Assembly (NCBI RefSeq): GCF_037546065.1
Contig: NZ_JAWMWG010000001.1
Location: forward strand, 310,001-374,000
DNA from: Holzapfeliella saturejae
GTDB lineage: Bacteria > Bacillota > Bacilli > Lactobacillales > Lactobacillaceae
DNA length: 64,000 bases
Direction: 5' to 3'
The notes under the pieces were generated by a model. That model saw nothing but the letters and a program-made list of their open reading frames with translations. It was not told where the DNA came from and made no database searches. The first letter of the stretch is position 1, and each line of letters begins with the position of its first letter. Positions 16,147 through 25,379 of the stretch are shown here, piece by piece. The position numbers and the translations under genes were made by a program.

Positions 16147-17826
16147 ATGAAAATAGAAAAAAACGGATCTAATACCTTAATTCAAACAATGATCAATCAA
16201 GGAATTGAATATATCTTTGGGATTCCAGGAGCTAAGATTGATCAGTTATTTAATGATTTAAAAAATTATCCAGATGCCAATAAACCTAAATTAATTGTGG
16301 CTCGTCATGAACAAAATGCTGCTTTTATGGCTAGTGGTATTGGACGATTAACAGGAAAACCTGGGGTTGTTTTGGTGACGTCGGTTCCAGGAGTCTCAAA
16401 CTTAGCAACCGGATTAATTACGGCTACTTCAGAAGGTGATCCGGTTATTGCACTAGGCGGGCAAGTTCCAAGAAATGACATTTCGCGATTAACGCACCAA
16501 AGTATTCCTAGTCGGGAATTATTATCAGAAGCAACTAAAAGTAGTTATGAAGTGGAAATGGCCGACAATATTTCAGAAGTTTTTATCAGTGCATATATCA
16601 CTGCAACTTCTCCTAAAGCCGGTGCTAGTTTTATTTCAATTCCACAAGATGTTTTAGCAGCACCAGTTGAAAAAGAAGCGATTAAGCGATTTGATTTACC
16701 AGATGAAAACGCTGAAGCGACAACCGCATCACTTAATAAAGTTATCGAAAAAATAAAGAATGCTAAATTTCCGGTTATTCTAGCGGGAATGCGTTCATCT
16801 GAACAACGTGTTACAGATGCTTTGCACCATTTATTAAGTCGATTTTCGATTCCAGTTGTTGAAACTTTTCAAGCAGCCGGAATTTTATCACATCAATATG
16901 AGCATCATTATTTTGGTCGTGTTGGATTATTTAGAAATCAAATGGGGGATACTGTATTGAAGCAAAGTGACTTAGTAATTACGATTGGTTATGACCCGGT
17001 AGAGTATGAGGCTCGTAATTGGAACGCAAGTGGTCAGCGTGAAATTATTAATATTGATACGGTTGATCCAGAAATTACAAATGAATACCAACCTAGTTTG
17101 ATTATTAAGACTGATTTAGCAAACACGATTAATAAATTAGCCCGGTTACTACCCCAAGGTTTAAAAATAAAAGAAACTTCAAATCAAATTATCCAAAAAT
17201 TACGTTATCAATTTGATTATGAAGAGCCAGATTTTAAATTTAAAAATCCAGATTTACTCAATCCGCTTCAAATTATTGAAGCCCTACAAGAATTCGCTGA
17301 TGATAGTAATATTGTAACGGTTGATGTGGGCAGTCATTATATTTGGATGGCAAGATATTTTAGAAGTTATCAGCCCCGTCAATTACTATTTAGTAACGGT
17401 ATGCAAACTCTAGGGGTTGCTTTACCTTGGGCAATATCTGCTGCTATTTTAAATCCTGATAAAAAAATTATTTCAGTTTCCGGAGATGGTGGGTTTTTGT
17501 TTTCTGCTCAAGAGTTAGAAACAGCTGTGAGATTACAATCAAATATTATTCACTTAATTTGGGAAGATAATGCTTATGATATGGTAAAATTTCAAGAAGA
17601 AATCAAGTATAATCAAAGCTCAGGTGTTGAGTTTGGACCTGTAGATTACGTTAAGTACGCACAAGCTTTTGGAGCTGAAGGTATGAGAGTTAATTCTCAA
17701 CAAGAATTATCAGAGGCACTAAGAGCCGCTGATAAAATTCAGGGTCCAGTTATTATTGTGATTCCAGTTGATTATAGTGCTAATACTCAGCTTAAAACTA
17801 GCTTGATTGAAAATACCACGAACTAA
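16147..17826 (+). CDS. alsS: Acetolactate synthase, catabolic type
   Basis: 559-aa thiamine-diphosphate enzyme condensing two pyruvates to acetolactate for acetoin formation and pH homeostasis. Features: GIPGAKIDQLF, ARHEQNAAFMA with the catalytic Glu, GPGVSNLATGL-like segment, and the TPP motif GDGGFLFSAQELETAVR plus EDNAYDMV. The FAD-dependent anabolic type normally has a partner IlvN; none is here, and the sequence is of the catabolic AlsS type. ATG at 16147 follows AAGAGGA; the open frame upstream overlaps the operators. No alsD decarboxylase is adjacent. Confidence 0.9.
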   Translation: MKIEKNGSNTLIQTMINQGIEYIFGIPGAKIDQLFNDLKNYPDANKPKLIVARHEQNAAFMASGIGRLTGKPGVVLVTSVPGVSNLATGLITATSEGDPVIALGGQVPRNDISRLTHQSIPSRELLSEATKSSYEVEMADNISEVFISAYITATSPKAGASFISIPQDVLAAPVEKEAIKRFDLPDENAEATTASLNKVIEKIKNAKFPVILAGMRSSEQRVTDALHHLLSRFSIPVVETFQAAGILSHQYEHHYFGRVGLFRNQMGDTVLKQSDLVITIGYDPVEYEARNWNASGQREIINIDTVDPEITNEYQPSLIIKTDLANTINKLARLLPQGLKIKETSNQIIQKLRYQFDYEEPDFKFKNPDLLNPLQIIEALQEFADDSNIVTVDVGSHYIWMARYFRSYQPRQLLFSNGMQTLGVALPWAISAAILNPDKKIISVSGDGGFLFSAQELETAVRLQSNIIHLIWEDNAYDMVKFQEEIKYNQSSGVEFGPVDYVKYAQAFGAEGMRVNSQQELSEALRAADKIQGPVIIVIPVDYSANTQLKTSLIENTTN

Positions 17827-17832
17827 CAAGGA

Positions 17833-18909
17833 GTGATTGTAATCAGTTATATTGAATGGTCTGATGACACGATTAAACAATTTAGAAGAACACTATTAAC
17901 CTGGTATGATGAAAATAAACGTGATTTGCCTTGGCGAAAAGACACAGATCCATATCACGTGTTTATTAGTGAAATAATGCTACAACAAACGCAAGTTAAT
18001 ACAGTAATTGATTACTATTTAAAATTTATTGAAGCCTTTCCAACTGTTTTTGATTTAGCACAAGCACCAGAAGATGAATTAATGGCTGTTTGGCAAGGAT
18101 TAGGTTATTACTCTAGAGCTCGTAATATGCAAGCAGCGGCCAAACAAATTGTGCTGGACTATGAAGGTCACTGGCCCAAAACAGCTAAAGAGCTTGAACA
18201 GTTAAAGGGAATTGGACCTTATACGTCATGTGCGATTGCATCAATTGCTTTTGGTGAAGTTGAACCGGCTATTGATGGGAATGCCTTTCGAGTTTTTGCA
18301 CGATTACTTAAAATCGAGGATGATATTGCCAAGCCCAAAACAAAAACCCTATTTTATAATATTGTTAAAAAAATTATTGACCCTGATCGACCAGGTGATT
18401 TTAATCAGGCTATTATGGATTTGGGTTCAAGTTATATGAAAGCAAAGAACCCTATTATTGAACAATCGCCTGTTTATGAATTTGATGCGAGCGGTCAAGA
18501 AGGGACTTACCTTGATTATCCAGTTAAAACAAAGAAGAAGCCGCCACAAAAAATACCGTACTATGCTTTTGTTATTAAAACGCCAACCGGTTATTTATTA
18601 GAGAAAAGACCTCAGACAGGGATTTTGGCTAATTTTACAATGTTTCCACTAATCAAAAAGTCAGATGTTGAAAAAGAAGCTATTGTTGATTATTTTAAGG
18701 CTAATTATTCAGTTGAGTTAGCTCATATCGAAGTAGATGATAGCCAAAAAGTGACACATACTTTTACGCATCAACAATGGCAAATTAATTTTGTTAAAGC
18801 CGATTTAGTCAGGTTTAACAACGCAAACTTTATCGAAGTGAACGAAAAAGAACTGTATCAATTGAACTTATCAGCCCTACAAAAGAAAATGAACAATATT
18901 TTAGCATAG
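17833..18909 (+). CDS. mutY: A/G-specific adenine glycosylase without the iron-sulfur cluster
   Basis: About 355-aa base-excision repair enzyme removing adenine opposite 8-oxoguanine. It has the catalytic Glu in ISEIMLQQTQV, the helix-hairpin-helix LKGIGPYTS, the catalytic Asp in AIDGNAFRVFAR, and a C-terminal NUDIX-like recognition domain (from about residue 230). The four Cys that bind [4Fe-4S] in most MutY proteins are all missing in the region 205-230, a clusterless form known in some lactic acid bacteria. The start is doubtful: the GTG at 17833 lies within the AAGGAG ribosome binding site, while an ATC at 17842 is at ideal spacing. Follows alsS by 6 nt. Confidence 0.88.
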   Translation: MIVISYIEWSDDTIKQFRRTLLTWYDENKRDLPWRKDTDPYHVFISEIMLQQTQVNTVIDYYLKFIEAFPTVFDLAQAPEDELMAVWQGLGYYSRARNMQAAAKQIVLDYEGHWPKTAKELEQLKGIGPYTSCAIASIAFGEVEPAIDGNAFRVFARLLKIEDDIAKPKTKTLFYNIVKKIIDPDRPGDFNQAIMDLGSSYMKAKNPIIEQSPVYEFDASGQEGTYLDYPVKTKKKPPQKIPYYAFVIKTPTGYLLEKRPQTGILANFTMFPLIKKSDVEKEAIVDYFKANYSVELAHIEVDDSQKVTHTFTHQQWQINFVKADLVRFNNANFIEVNEKELYQLNLSALQKKMNNILA

Positions 18910-18910
18910 A

Positions 18911-18940
18911 AAAAAGACTACTCAGTTGAGTAGTCTTTTT
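18911..18940. terminator. Bidirectional terminator after mutY
   Basis: AAAAAGACTACTCA (18911-18924) pairs with TGAGTAGTCTTTTT (18927-18940). It ends both mutY and the convergent permease gene. Confidence 0.85.
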
Positions 18941-18942
18941 GT

Positions 18943-20298
18943 TTAGTTAGCTTTTTTATCATTGAATCTAATGAAGTAAATAATGGTCATAATAATTAAG
19001 AATGCCACCCCAACTAATAGCGAAGCACGTGTAGCTGGATTAATAAACATATAAACTAATGTTACAGCTAAAAATGCGAGTGTTAAGTAGTTAGTGTAAG
19101 GTGATAATGGCATTTTGAATGGGTGATCTTTTAGTAACTCAGGATGTTGTTTTCTAAATCTTAAGTGACTAATTAAAATGACAACCCAAGGAACCATACC
19201 CGGTAACACACTTGAACTATAAACAAGTTCAAAGATGTTGTTAGTACCAGGGAATACCATAGGAATAATCACACTTAGGAAAACACCTAATAAAATTCCC
19301 AATGTAATAGTAATAACCCCAATGTAAGGGACATTATGACGATTTAATTTTTTAAATACTTTTGGAATTTGGTTATCATTGGCTAAAGTATAAGACATAC
19401 GGCTAGCACTATAGATACCTGAGTTGGCACCAGATAAAGCAGCAGTTAACACAACGAAGTTAATGATACCCGCTGCAAATGTAATACCGGCCTTTTCAAA
19501 GGTGGCCACAAATGGTGAACCAACTTCGTTTAAACCGTTCCATGGGTAAATTGTTACAATAACAAAGATAGCCCCAATGTAGAAAATCAAAATACGACTA
19601 ACGGTTGATTTAATCGCACGAACTAAAGTGGGTTGTGGATCTTCAGCTTCACCAGCTGTAATCCCAACTAACTCAATACCTTGATAAGAAGCTAGCACTA
19701 AAGCTAAAGCAAACATAAAGCCGTTGAATCCACCAGTGAAGAATCCACCATGAGCCCAAAGGTTACTTAATCCTGTTGCAGGATGACCTGCTAGCCCAAA
19801 AAAGATAAAGATTAAACCAACAATAATCATTAAAATAATTGTGACAACTTTAATCAGTGAGAACCAAAATTCTAGCTCACCAAACATTTTAACGGAGATA
19901 AGGTTGGCAATCATTAATAATGCAATAGCAATGACACCTGGTACCCAAACTGGTAATCCTGGGAACCAAAATTCCATATATTCACCGATGGCAATAACTT
20001 CACTCATCCCGACTACAATAAATTGGAAAATGTTACTCCAAGCAGTTAAATAACCAAATACTGGGTGAATGTATTCAGAAGCAAATTTAGAAAATGATCC
20101 AGTAGAAGGATCAACATAAAGCATTTCACCCAAAGCTCTCATGATTAAATAAAGAAATAATCCGGCAATCGCATAGGCGATTAATACAGATGGACCAGTC
20201 CAACCGATAGTTGACTTGGCCCCCATAAATAGACCGACCCCAATTGTACCGCCGAGTGCAATCATCTGCATATGACGATGTGATAATTTTCTTTCCAA
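18943..20298 (-). CDS. Amino acid permease, APC superfamily (AAT family)
   Basis: 451-aa twelve-span secondary transporter. N-terminus HRHMQMIALGGTIGVGLFMG is the diagnostic first span with the GGTIG.GLF backbone-binding motif; GEAEDPQ..L..AIKS and SGANSGIYSASRM are also typical. Translation seems to begin at TTG (20298) with TAGGTG about 8 nt upstream. Substrate specificity (alanine, histidine, proline and others occur in this group) cannot be read from the sequence. Monocistronic, ending at a shared terminator. Confidence 0.87.
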   Translation of the reverse strand: MERKLSHRHMQMIALGGTIGVGLFMGAKSTIGWTGPSVLIAYAIAGLFLYLIMRALGEMLYVDPSTGSFSKFASEYIHPVFGYLTAWSNIFQFIVVGMSEVIAIGEYMEFWFPGLPVWVPGVIAIALLMIANLISVKMFGELEFWFSLIKVVTIILMIIVGLIFIFFGLAGHPATGLSNLWAHGGFFTGGFNGFMFALALVLASYQGIELVGITAGEAEDPQPTLVRAIKSTVSRILIFYIGAIFVIVTIYPWNGLNEVGSPFVATFEKAGITFAAGIINFVVLTAALSGANSGIYSASRMSYTLANDNQIPKVFKKLNRHNVPYIGVITITLGILLGVFLSVIIPMVFPGTNNIFELVYSSSVLPGMVPWVVILISHLRFRKQHPELLKDHPFKMPLSPYTNYLTLAFLAVTLVYMFINPATRASLLVGVAFLIIMTIIYFIRFNDKKAN

Positions 20299-20485
20299 GT
20301 TCCGTACACCTACTTATCTTATTTTATTAATCCATTCTACATGAAAATAAAAATACCGACAATGTTTCAATTACAAAAAGTAATAAAAATTGAAAATAAA
20401 GGTTGTATTTGTGGCCACTTTCGATTAATATAATAAGTGTAAAAATTGTACACAATTTATTTTTGCGAAAGCGAGGCGCTAATTT

Positions 20486-20890
20486 ATGAAATTAGTAATT
20501 AAAGACACAGCAAAAGACTTTTTGAAAGATAAACTACCATCAGATAAGAGACATGTTTTCCTAGCATTGGATGATGGCTCAAGTAAATTTTCAAAAATGG
20601 GTGGCTCTTGTGCAATAGGAAATAAATTTCAATTTGTGTTCAGTAACCAACCTGACAATGATTATACAACTCCTGTCGAAAATGATTTCGATTTAGACTT
20701 AACAACTTCAAAAGAAGAAGAAGCATTTCTAGGCAACGGTCTAGTACTAGAATACAAAAACGCATCACTTGTTTTACGTGATGACAGTGGTATTTTAGAT
20801 GGTGCGGTTTCAGTTATTGAATATACTGAACCAGCTGATGCTGATCAACTTAAAAAAGATATGGAAAGATTCGGCACAAAAATCTGCTAA
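20486..20890 (+). CDS. HesB/IscA-like iron-sulfur biosynthesis family protein
   Basis: 134-aa soluble protein with the compact beta fold of the Fe-S biosynthesis family: LALDDGSS, GGSCAIGNKFQFVF, LVLEYKNASLVLRDDSG. The canonical A-type carrier has three conserved Cys; here only one in GSCAIG and one C-terminal Cys are present, as in the divergent Firmicute branch that is annotated as Fe-S family without proven function. Ribosome binding site GCGAGGCG precedes the ATG. Single gene with its own terminator. Confidence 0.7.
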   Translation: MKLVIKDTAKDFLKDKLPSDKRHVFLALDDGSSKFSKMGGSCAIGNKFQFVFSNQPDNDYTTPVENDFDLDLTTSKEEEAFLGNGLVLEYKNASLVLRDDSGILDGAVSVIEYTEPADADQLKKDMERFGTKIC

Positions 20891-20901
20891 TTTTTCTCGT
20901 C

Positions 20902-20932
20902 AAACGGCCATGAAAATCATGGCCGTTTTTTT
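20902..20932 (+). terminator. Intrinsic terminator
   Basis: Perfect 12-bp stem AAACGGCCATGA (20902-20913) / TCATGGCCGTTT (20917-20928) plus T run. Confidence 0.9.
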
Positions 20933-21011
20933 ATGTTTTGCGTTAAAAAAAGAATTATTTAGCGATTTATGATAAAATAATAATAGATTTAATAAAAAGG
21001 AAGTTGATATT

Positions 21012-21911
21012 TTGGAGAATTCTCGACCGAAACTGACAAGAAGAATCATGTTATTTGTATTACAATCGCTAGTCTCATTTGCAGGGATAACGGTGTTATC
21101 TCTTGGAGCTGCAATATTGAGATTAGGGTCTGTAGGGCTTGATCCGTTTACAGCTATCAATACAGCACTATCTTCTAAATTTCATATCGATTTAGGGATA
21201 TTTCAACTTGGTTTTAACTTTATTATATTCGTATTTATTGTATTGCTTGATCGTAAAAAAATCGGGTTTGGTACTATAATGAATATGGTTTTAGTAGGAT
21301 TTGAAATACAATTCTTTTATGAATCATTTAGCAATTTCTTTATTTTGACTTCAACACTAGTTTCAATCGGTTCAGCTGTTATCGGACTTCTATTATTTAC
21401 ACTAGGGAGTTCATTATATATGGGACCAGGACTTGGTGTGGCACCATATGATGCAGTAGCGCCGATTTTAAGCAAAAGATTGCATATTAAATATAAAATC
21501 GCTCGTATCATTCAAGATTTGATATTTATGGTGAGTGCTTATGTATTAGGTGGACCAGTTGGCTTTGCTACAATTATCATTGCTTTCTTTGCGGGTCCAT
21601 TGATTACGATGTGGAATAAACGTGTAAGTTACCCCTTAGTTCGTAACGTTGAAGAATTTGCGGCGGAACCAACACCTAAGAGTTTGGGAACGCGTTTAGT
21701 AGCCGCTACAAAAGTTGGTTATGAAGCAGTTAGAAAGTCATATGAAGAAACCTTTGAAATTCAAAAGGAAATGACGGGATTTAGTGATGAAGAGCTACAA
21801 GAACGCATTAAAGTAGCTAAACAAAACTATCAAGATGCAGAACGTGTTGCTCAAAATTCACAACGTCAATATGAAATGTTAGAAAAAGAACGTGAAAATA
21901 GAAATGACTAG
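21012..21911 (+). CDS. YczE/YyaS/YitT family membrane protein with cytoplasmic coiled-coil tail
   Basis: 299 aa. Residues 15-205 hold five or six membrane spans with the LGSVGLDPFTAINTAL and GPGLGVAPYDAVAPILSKR motifs of the YczE/YyaS group. Residues about 225-299 are a charged helical tail rich in Glu, Lys, Gln and Arg, predicted coiled coil. The start is TTG at 21012 (TTGGAGAAT), with AAGGAAG upstream. Followed by two YitT paralogues, so this is a cluster of related membrane proteins. Function of the family is not established. Confidence 0.75.
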   Translation: MENSRPKLTRRIMLFVLQSLVSFAGITVLSLGAAILRLGSVGLDPFTAINTALSSKFHIDLGIFQLGFNFIIFVFIVLLDRKKIGFGTIMNMVLVGFEIQFFYESFSNFFILTSTLVSIGSAVIGLLLFTLGSSLYMGPGLGVAPYDAVAPILSKRLHIKYKIARIIQDLIFMVSAYVLGGPVGFATIIIAFFAGPLITMWNKRVSYPLVRNVEEFAAEPTPKSLGTRLVAATKVGYEAVRKSYEETFEIQKEMTGFSDEELQERIKVAKQNYQDAERVAQNSQRQYEMLEKERENRND

Positions 21912-21936
21912 ACACCTTAATGAAGGATGATGATAA

Positions 21937-22779
21937 ATGAAAGAAAACCAAATAATGAAAACGTTAATGCGTTTTTTACTAATCGCAGTAGGTGTAGAGA
22001 TTATTGCTATAAGTATTAATATGTTTGCGGCACCTCACAGTATTGCACTTGGTGGGGTTAGTGGGATTTCAGTGTTATTAGATGCTGTATTCTCGATTCC
22101 AACTTATGCCACTGTTTTAGTGCTTAATTTATTAATGTTAGTACTTTCCTATTTCTTTTTAGGGAAAAAAACAACGATTAATATCGCTTTTGGTAGTTTA
22201 ATGCTACCAGTTGGCTTGGCATTAACGCCAGAAATTATGCTAGTTAAAGACCCATTTGTAAGTGTGATTGCTTCAGGTGCCATTTTTGGTGCTGGGTTAG
22301 CATTATTGTATAGATGCAACGCATCTAGTGGTGGGACGGCCGTTCCGCCAATGATTGTGAGAAAATATTTTAGAATTAAAGAGCCAATTACGTTATTAGT
22401 GATTGATTTAGTTGTCACTTTCTTTAATATTTTTGTAACGGGATTTGAAAGTTTTGTGATTGCAACTATATCACTAGTTATTTCATCTGCCGTTATCAAC
22501 TATATTGAGACAGGTTTAGACCGTAAGAAAGTGCTTTATATCATGTCTCCAGAAAAAGAAGATCAAATTCGAAAAGCTATTTTAGCTTACGGGACGACAA
22601 CAACACTATTTGATGTGACTGGTGGCCATAGTGGTGAGGAAAACCAAATGATTATGGTCGTGATTGAAAACAACGACTATTATGCTTTATTAAGTATTTT
22701 AGAAGATATTGATCCTAAGGCTTTTGTCTTAGTCTATAATGCTTCAGAAGTTCATGGTGGTTTTTCATTGAAAAGTTAA
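21937..22779 (+). CDS. YitT family membrane protein (first tandem copy)
   Basis: 280-aa protein: an N-terminal membrane domain of about five spans (residues 10-195), then a C-terminal DUF2179 ferredoxin-like domain (KKVLYIMSPEKEDQIRKAI, DVTGGHSGEENQMIMVVI, DPKAFVLVYNASEVHGGFS). The GGVSGISVLLDAVF and SSGGTAVPPMI motifs define YitT. ATG at 21937 follows GGATGATGATAA. It is closely similar to the next gene, so a tandem duplication. Role unknown. Confidence 0.82.
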   Translation: MKENQIMKTLMRFLLIAVGVEIIAISINMFAAPHSIALGGVSGISVLLDAVFSIPTYATVLVLNLLMLVLSYFFLGKKTTINIAFGSLMLPVGLALTPEIMLVKDPFVSVIASGAIFGAGLALLYRCNASSGGTAVPPMIVRKYFRIKEPITLLVIDLVVTFFNIFVTGFESFVIATISLVISSAVINYIETGLDRKKVLYIMSPEKEDQIRKAILAYGTTTTLFDVTGGHSGEENQMIMVVIENNDYYALLSILEDIDPKAFVLVYNASEVHGGFSLKS

Positions 22780-22800
22780 TAGAAAAGGATTTGCTTAAAT

Positions 22801-23649
22801 ATAACAATATCGAAAAAAACCATTAAAGAGACAATTATCAGGTTATTGTTAATTGTATTGGGAACTGAGATTATTGCCATAAGTATTAATATGTTTGAAG
22901 CTCCACATAGTATTGGACTAGGTGGGGTGACTGGGATTGCGGTTTTATTAGAGGCTGTTTTATCAATCCCAACTTTTATTAGCGTTTTAGTCTTGAATTT
23001 ATTAATGTTGGTTTTAGCCTATATTTTCTTAGGGAAAAAGACAGCTATTAATATTGCTTTAGGTAGCTTTTTACTACCAGTTCTCTTGGGAGTGACGCCA
23101 GAAATAAAGCTGGTTAATGATCCATTTGTCAGTGTAATTGCTGCTGGTGCTATTTTTGGTGTGGGGCTATCTATTCTTTATCGTGTTAATTCTTCAAGTG
23201 GTGGGACGGCTGTTCCGCCCATGATTATAAAAAAATATTTTAGAATCAAAGAACCGATTACACTGTTGATTATTGATGTTTTAGTTACGGTATTTAATAT
23301 TTTCGTAACAGGATTTGAAAGTTTTGTGATTGCGACAGTTTCCCTTGTTATTTCATCTGCTGTGATGAATTACATTGAAGTTGGATTAGATCATAAAAAA
23401 GTGTTGTATATTATGTCTGCAGAAAAAGAAGATCAAATTAGACGTGCGATTTTAGAGTATGGGACAACGACAACATTATTTGATGTAACAGGTGGTCATA
23501 CAGGTTATGAAAATAAAATGGTTATGGTAATCATTGAAAATAGCGATTATTTTTCAATGTTAAGTGTTATTGAAGATATTGATCCTAAAGCTTTTGTATT
23601 AGTTTACAATGCGTCAGAAGTTCATGGTGGATTTTCATTAAAAGATTAG
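22801..23649 (+). CDS. YitT family membrane protein (second tandem copy), start codon unclear
   Basis: Roughly 282 aa and strongly similar along its length to the preceding YitT gene (SSGGTAVPPMI, DVTGGHTGYENKMVMVII, DPKAFVLVYNASEVHGGFS). The homologous N-terminus has no ATG, GTG or TTG in frame: the first canonical start is TTG at 22846, inside the first membrane span. Upstream in frame are ATA codons at 22801 and 22807 after AAAGGA. Alternatively a TTG at 22791 is in another frame and would join if the seven-A run at 22813-22819 had one A fewer. Coordinates given assume an ATA start. Confidence 0.7.
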   Translation: MTISKKTIKETIIRLLLIVLGTEIIAISINMFEAPHSIGLGGVTGIAVLLEAVLSIPTFISVLVLNLLMLVLAYIFLGKKTAINIALGSFLLPVLLGVTPEIKLVNDPFVSVIAAGAIFGVGLSILYRVNSSSGGTAVPPMIIKKYFRIKEPITLLIIDVLVTVFNIFVTGFESFVIATVSLVISSAVMNYIEVGLDHKKVLYIMSAEKEDQIRRAILEYGTTTTLFDVTGGHTGYENKMVMVIIENSDYFSMLSVIEDIDPKAFVLVYNASEVHGGFSLKD

Positions 23650-23655
23650 CTATAC

Positions 23656-23684
23656 TTGATTTTATTCTTAATTTTCTATATTAT
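23656..23684 (+). promoter_or_regulatory. Promoter of the 46-aa small protein
   Basis: TTGATT (23656-23661), 17-nt spacer, TATTAT (23679-23684), 33 nt before the ATG. Confidence 0.6.
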
Positions 23685-23716
23685 AGACTAGAAAGATTAA
23701 AATAAGGAGAGATATT

Positions 23717-23857
23717 ATGGGACACAACAAAAGAACAAACGTGCACGTTGGTGTCGGTAATGACCGTCGTCCAGTAAATAGTACAAACTTGAAGAAACGT
23801 TTACAAGATAACTTAGATGTTATTAACTTTTTGAAATCAAGAAAAAATAACGACTAA
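23717..23857 (+). CDS. Small basic protein, 46 aa
   Basis: MGHNKRTNVHVGVGNDRRPV then a Lys/Arg/Asn-rich helix-like tail (LKKRLQDNLDVINFLKSRK). It has its own promoter, an AAGGAGAG ribosome binding site about 7 nt before the ATG, and a terminator immediately after, so it is a complete monocistronic gene despite its size. No family recognised; the charge suggests nucleic-acid or membrane-surface binding, which is only a guess. Confidence 0.65.
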   Translation: MGHNKRTNVHVGVGNDRRPVNSTNLKKRLQDNLDVINFLKSRKNND

Positions 23858-23865
23858 TAAAAAAC

Positions 23866-23900
23866 AAGCGATGATATTTTAAATATCACCGCTTTTTTTT
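23866..23900 (+). terminator. Intrinsic terminator
   Basis: AAGCGATGATATTT / AAATATCACCGCTT stem with one mismatch, followed by eight T. Confidence 0.8.
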
Positions 23901-23974
23901 CGGCCCAAAGTTGTTTTTGTGAATTTAATTTGATAATATAGAAAAAATTTGTCAAAAATTAGGAGGATATTTTT

Positions 23975-24604
23975 ATGGGAATGCATGCTTACTTACAAGG
24001 ACTAAATAACTTAGAGACATTGAATCGAGCACCGGGGTACTTTCAATATCAACAACATTCTGTTTCAACTCACTCATTTAGAGTGACACAAATGGCCCAA
24101 ATGCTAGGTGATTTAGAAGAAATTTCAGGACATATCATTAACTGGCGTGTGCTATATGAAAAAGCGTTAAATCATGATTATACCGAACGTTTCATTGGCG
24201 ATATTAAAACACCGGTCAAATATGCAACATCAGAATTGCGTGAATTAATCGCAAATGTCGAGGACTCAATGACAGAAAGTTTTATTCAAAGTGAAATTCC
24301 ACAAGAATTACAAGAACGTTACCGTAGACGATTATCCGAGGGGAAAGATGAGACGTTAGAAGGTCAAATTTTATCAATTTCAGATAAAATGGATTTATTA
24401 TACGAAGCATTTGGTGAAATTCAAAAAGGAAATCCACAAGAAGTTTTTATGGAAATTTATCGTGAAAGTTTACAAAGTATCAAGCAATTTAATCACTTAT
24501 ACAGTGTGCAGTATTTCTTTGAAAATATTTTACCTGAAATGTTAGCAGAAGACTTTCCATTTAGAACACGTGTAAATGAAGTCACAAACTTGATTTTAGA
24601 ATAA
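23975..24604 (+). CDS. HD-domain (YfbR-like) phosphohydrolase
   Basis: 209-aa soluble metal-dependent phosphohydrolase. The His in VSTHSFRVTQ, the NHDYTERFIGD segment (His-Asp pair near residues 68-69, with Glu) and the late SDKMDLLYEAF Asp match the YfbR/HD5 pattern; YfbR acts on deoxynucleoside monophosphates. AGGAGG precedes the ATG. Substrate inferred from family only. It ends at a terminator shared with the convergent ABC transporter operon. Confidence 0.75.
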   Translation: MGMHAYLQGLNNLETLNRAPGYFQYQQHSVSTHSFRVTQMAQMLGDLEEISGHIINWRVLYEKALNHDYTERFIGDIKTPVKYATSELRELIANVEDSMTESFIQSEIPQELQERYRRRLSEGKDETLEGQILSISDKMDLLYEAFGEIQKGNPQEVFMEIYRESLQSIKQFNHLYSVQYFFENILPEMLAEDFPFRTRVNEVTNLILE

Positions 24605-24636
24605 AAAAAAACACCGCTTTAAGCGGTGTTTTTTAT
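24605..24636. terminator. Bidirectional terminator
   Basis: Near-perfect palindrome around AACACCGCTTTAAGCGGTGTT with flanking A and T runs, between the HD gene and the ABC ATPase gene. Confidence 0.85.
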
Positions 24637-25379
24637 TGGTTTAAATAACGTTTTAAGAACTCTTTTGTACGAGCTTCTTTTGGATTGTTAAAGATTTCTT
24701 GTGGCGTACCTTCTTCAGCCACAACACCTTTATCCATGAAAACAACGTGATCAGAAACGTCACGGGCAAAAGCCATTTCGTGAGTAACCAAAATCATGGT
24801 TAATCCAGTGTGTGCTAAAGCTTTCATAGAAGCTAGCACATCTTCAACCATTTCAGGATCAAGTGCACTGGTGGGCTCATCAAATAGTAAAACATCTGGT
24901 GACATTGAAACAGCACGAGCAATCGCCACACGTTGTTTTTGTCCCCCTGAAAGTTGGGCAGGTTTTGCTTTGATGTAAGGATCCATGCCGACTTTTTTAA
25001 GCTGTTCCATAGCCATTTTTTCAGCTTCTTCACGAGACCGACCAAGCACGGTTGTTTGACCAACGATACAGTTTTCAAGCACGTCCAGGTTGTTGAATAA
25101 GTTGAAGGATTGAAAAACCATCCCTACTTTAGAACGGTATTTTGTAATTTCAAAACCATTACCTAAAATATTTTCACCTTTAAAGTTAATTTCACCACTG
25201 GTTGGATCTTCGAGTAAGTTTAAACATCTTAATAACGTTGATTTACCAGAACCAGAAGAACCGATAATGGTTACCACTTCACCTGGTGTAACATCTAGGG
25301 AAATATCTTTTAAAACGAGATGATTTCCAAATTTTTTCTCTAAGTTACGAACACTAATAATTGATTCTTGGTTAGCCAT
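24633..25379 (-). CDS. Amino acid ABC transporter ATP-binding protein
   Basis: 248-aa GlnQ-type ATPase: Walker A GSSGSGKST, signature LSGGQKQRVAIARA, Walker B VLLFDEPTSALDPE, H-loop VTHEMAFA. It energises the fused binding-permease protein whose stop codon overlaps this start (TAATG). The lysine riboswitch ahead of the operon points to lysine, or another basic amino acid, as substrate rather than glutamine. Confidence 0.93.
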   Translation of the reverse strand: MANQESIISVRNLEKKFGNHLVLKDISLDVTPGEVVTIIGSSGSGKSTLLRCLNLLEDPTSGEINFKGENILGNGFEITKYRSKVGMVFQSFNLFNNLDVLENCIVGQTTVLGRSREEAEKMAMEQLKKVGMDPYIKAKPAQLSGGQKQRVAIARAVSMSPDVLLFDEPTSALDPEMVEDVLASMKALAHTGLTMILVTHEMAFARDVSDHVVFMDKGVVAEEGTPQEIFNNPKEARTKEFLKRYLNQ

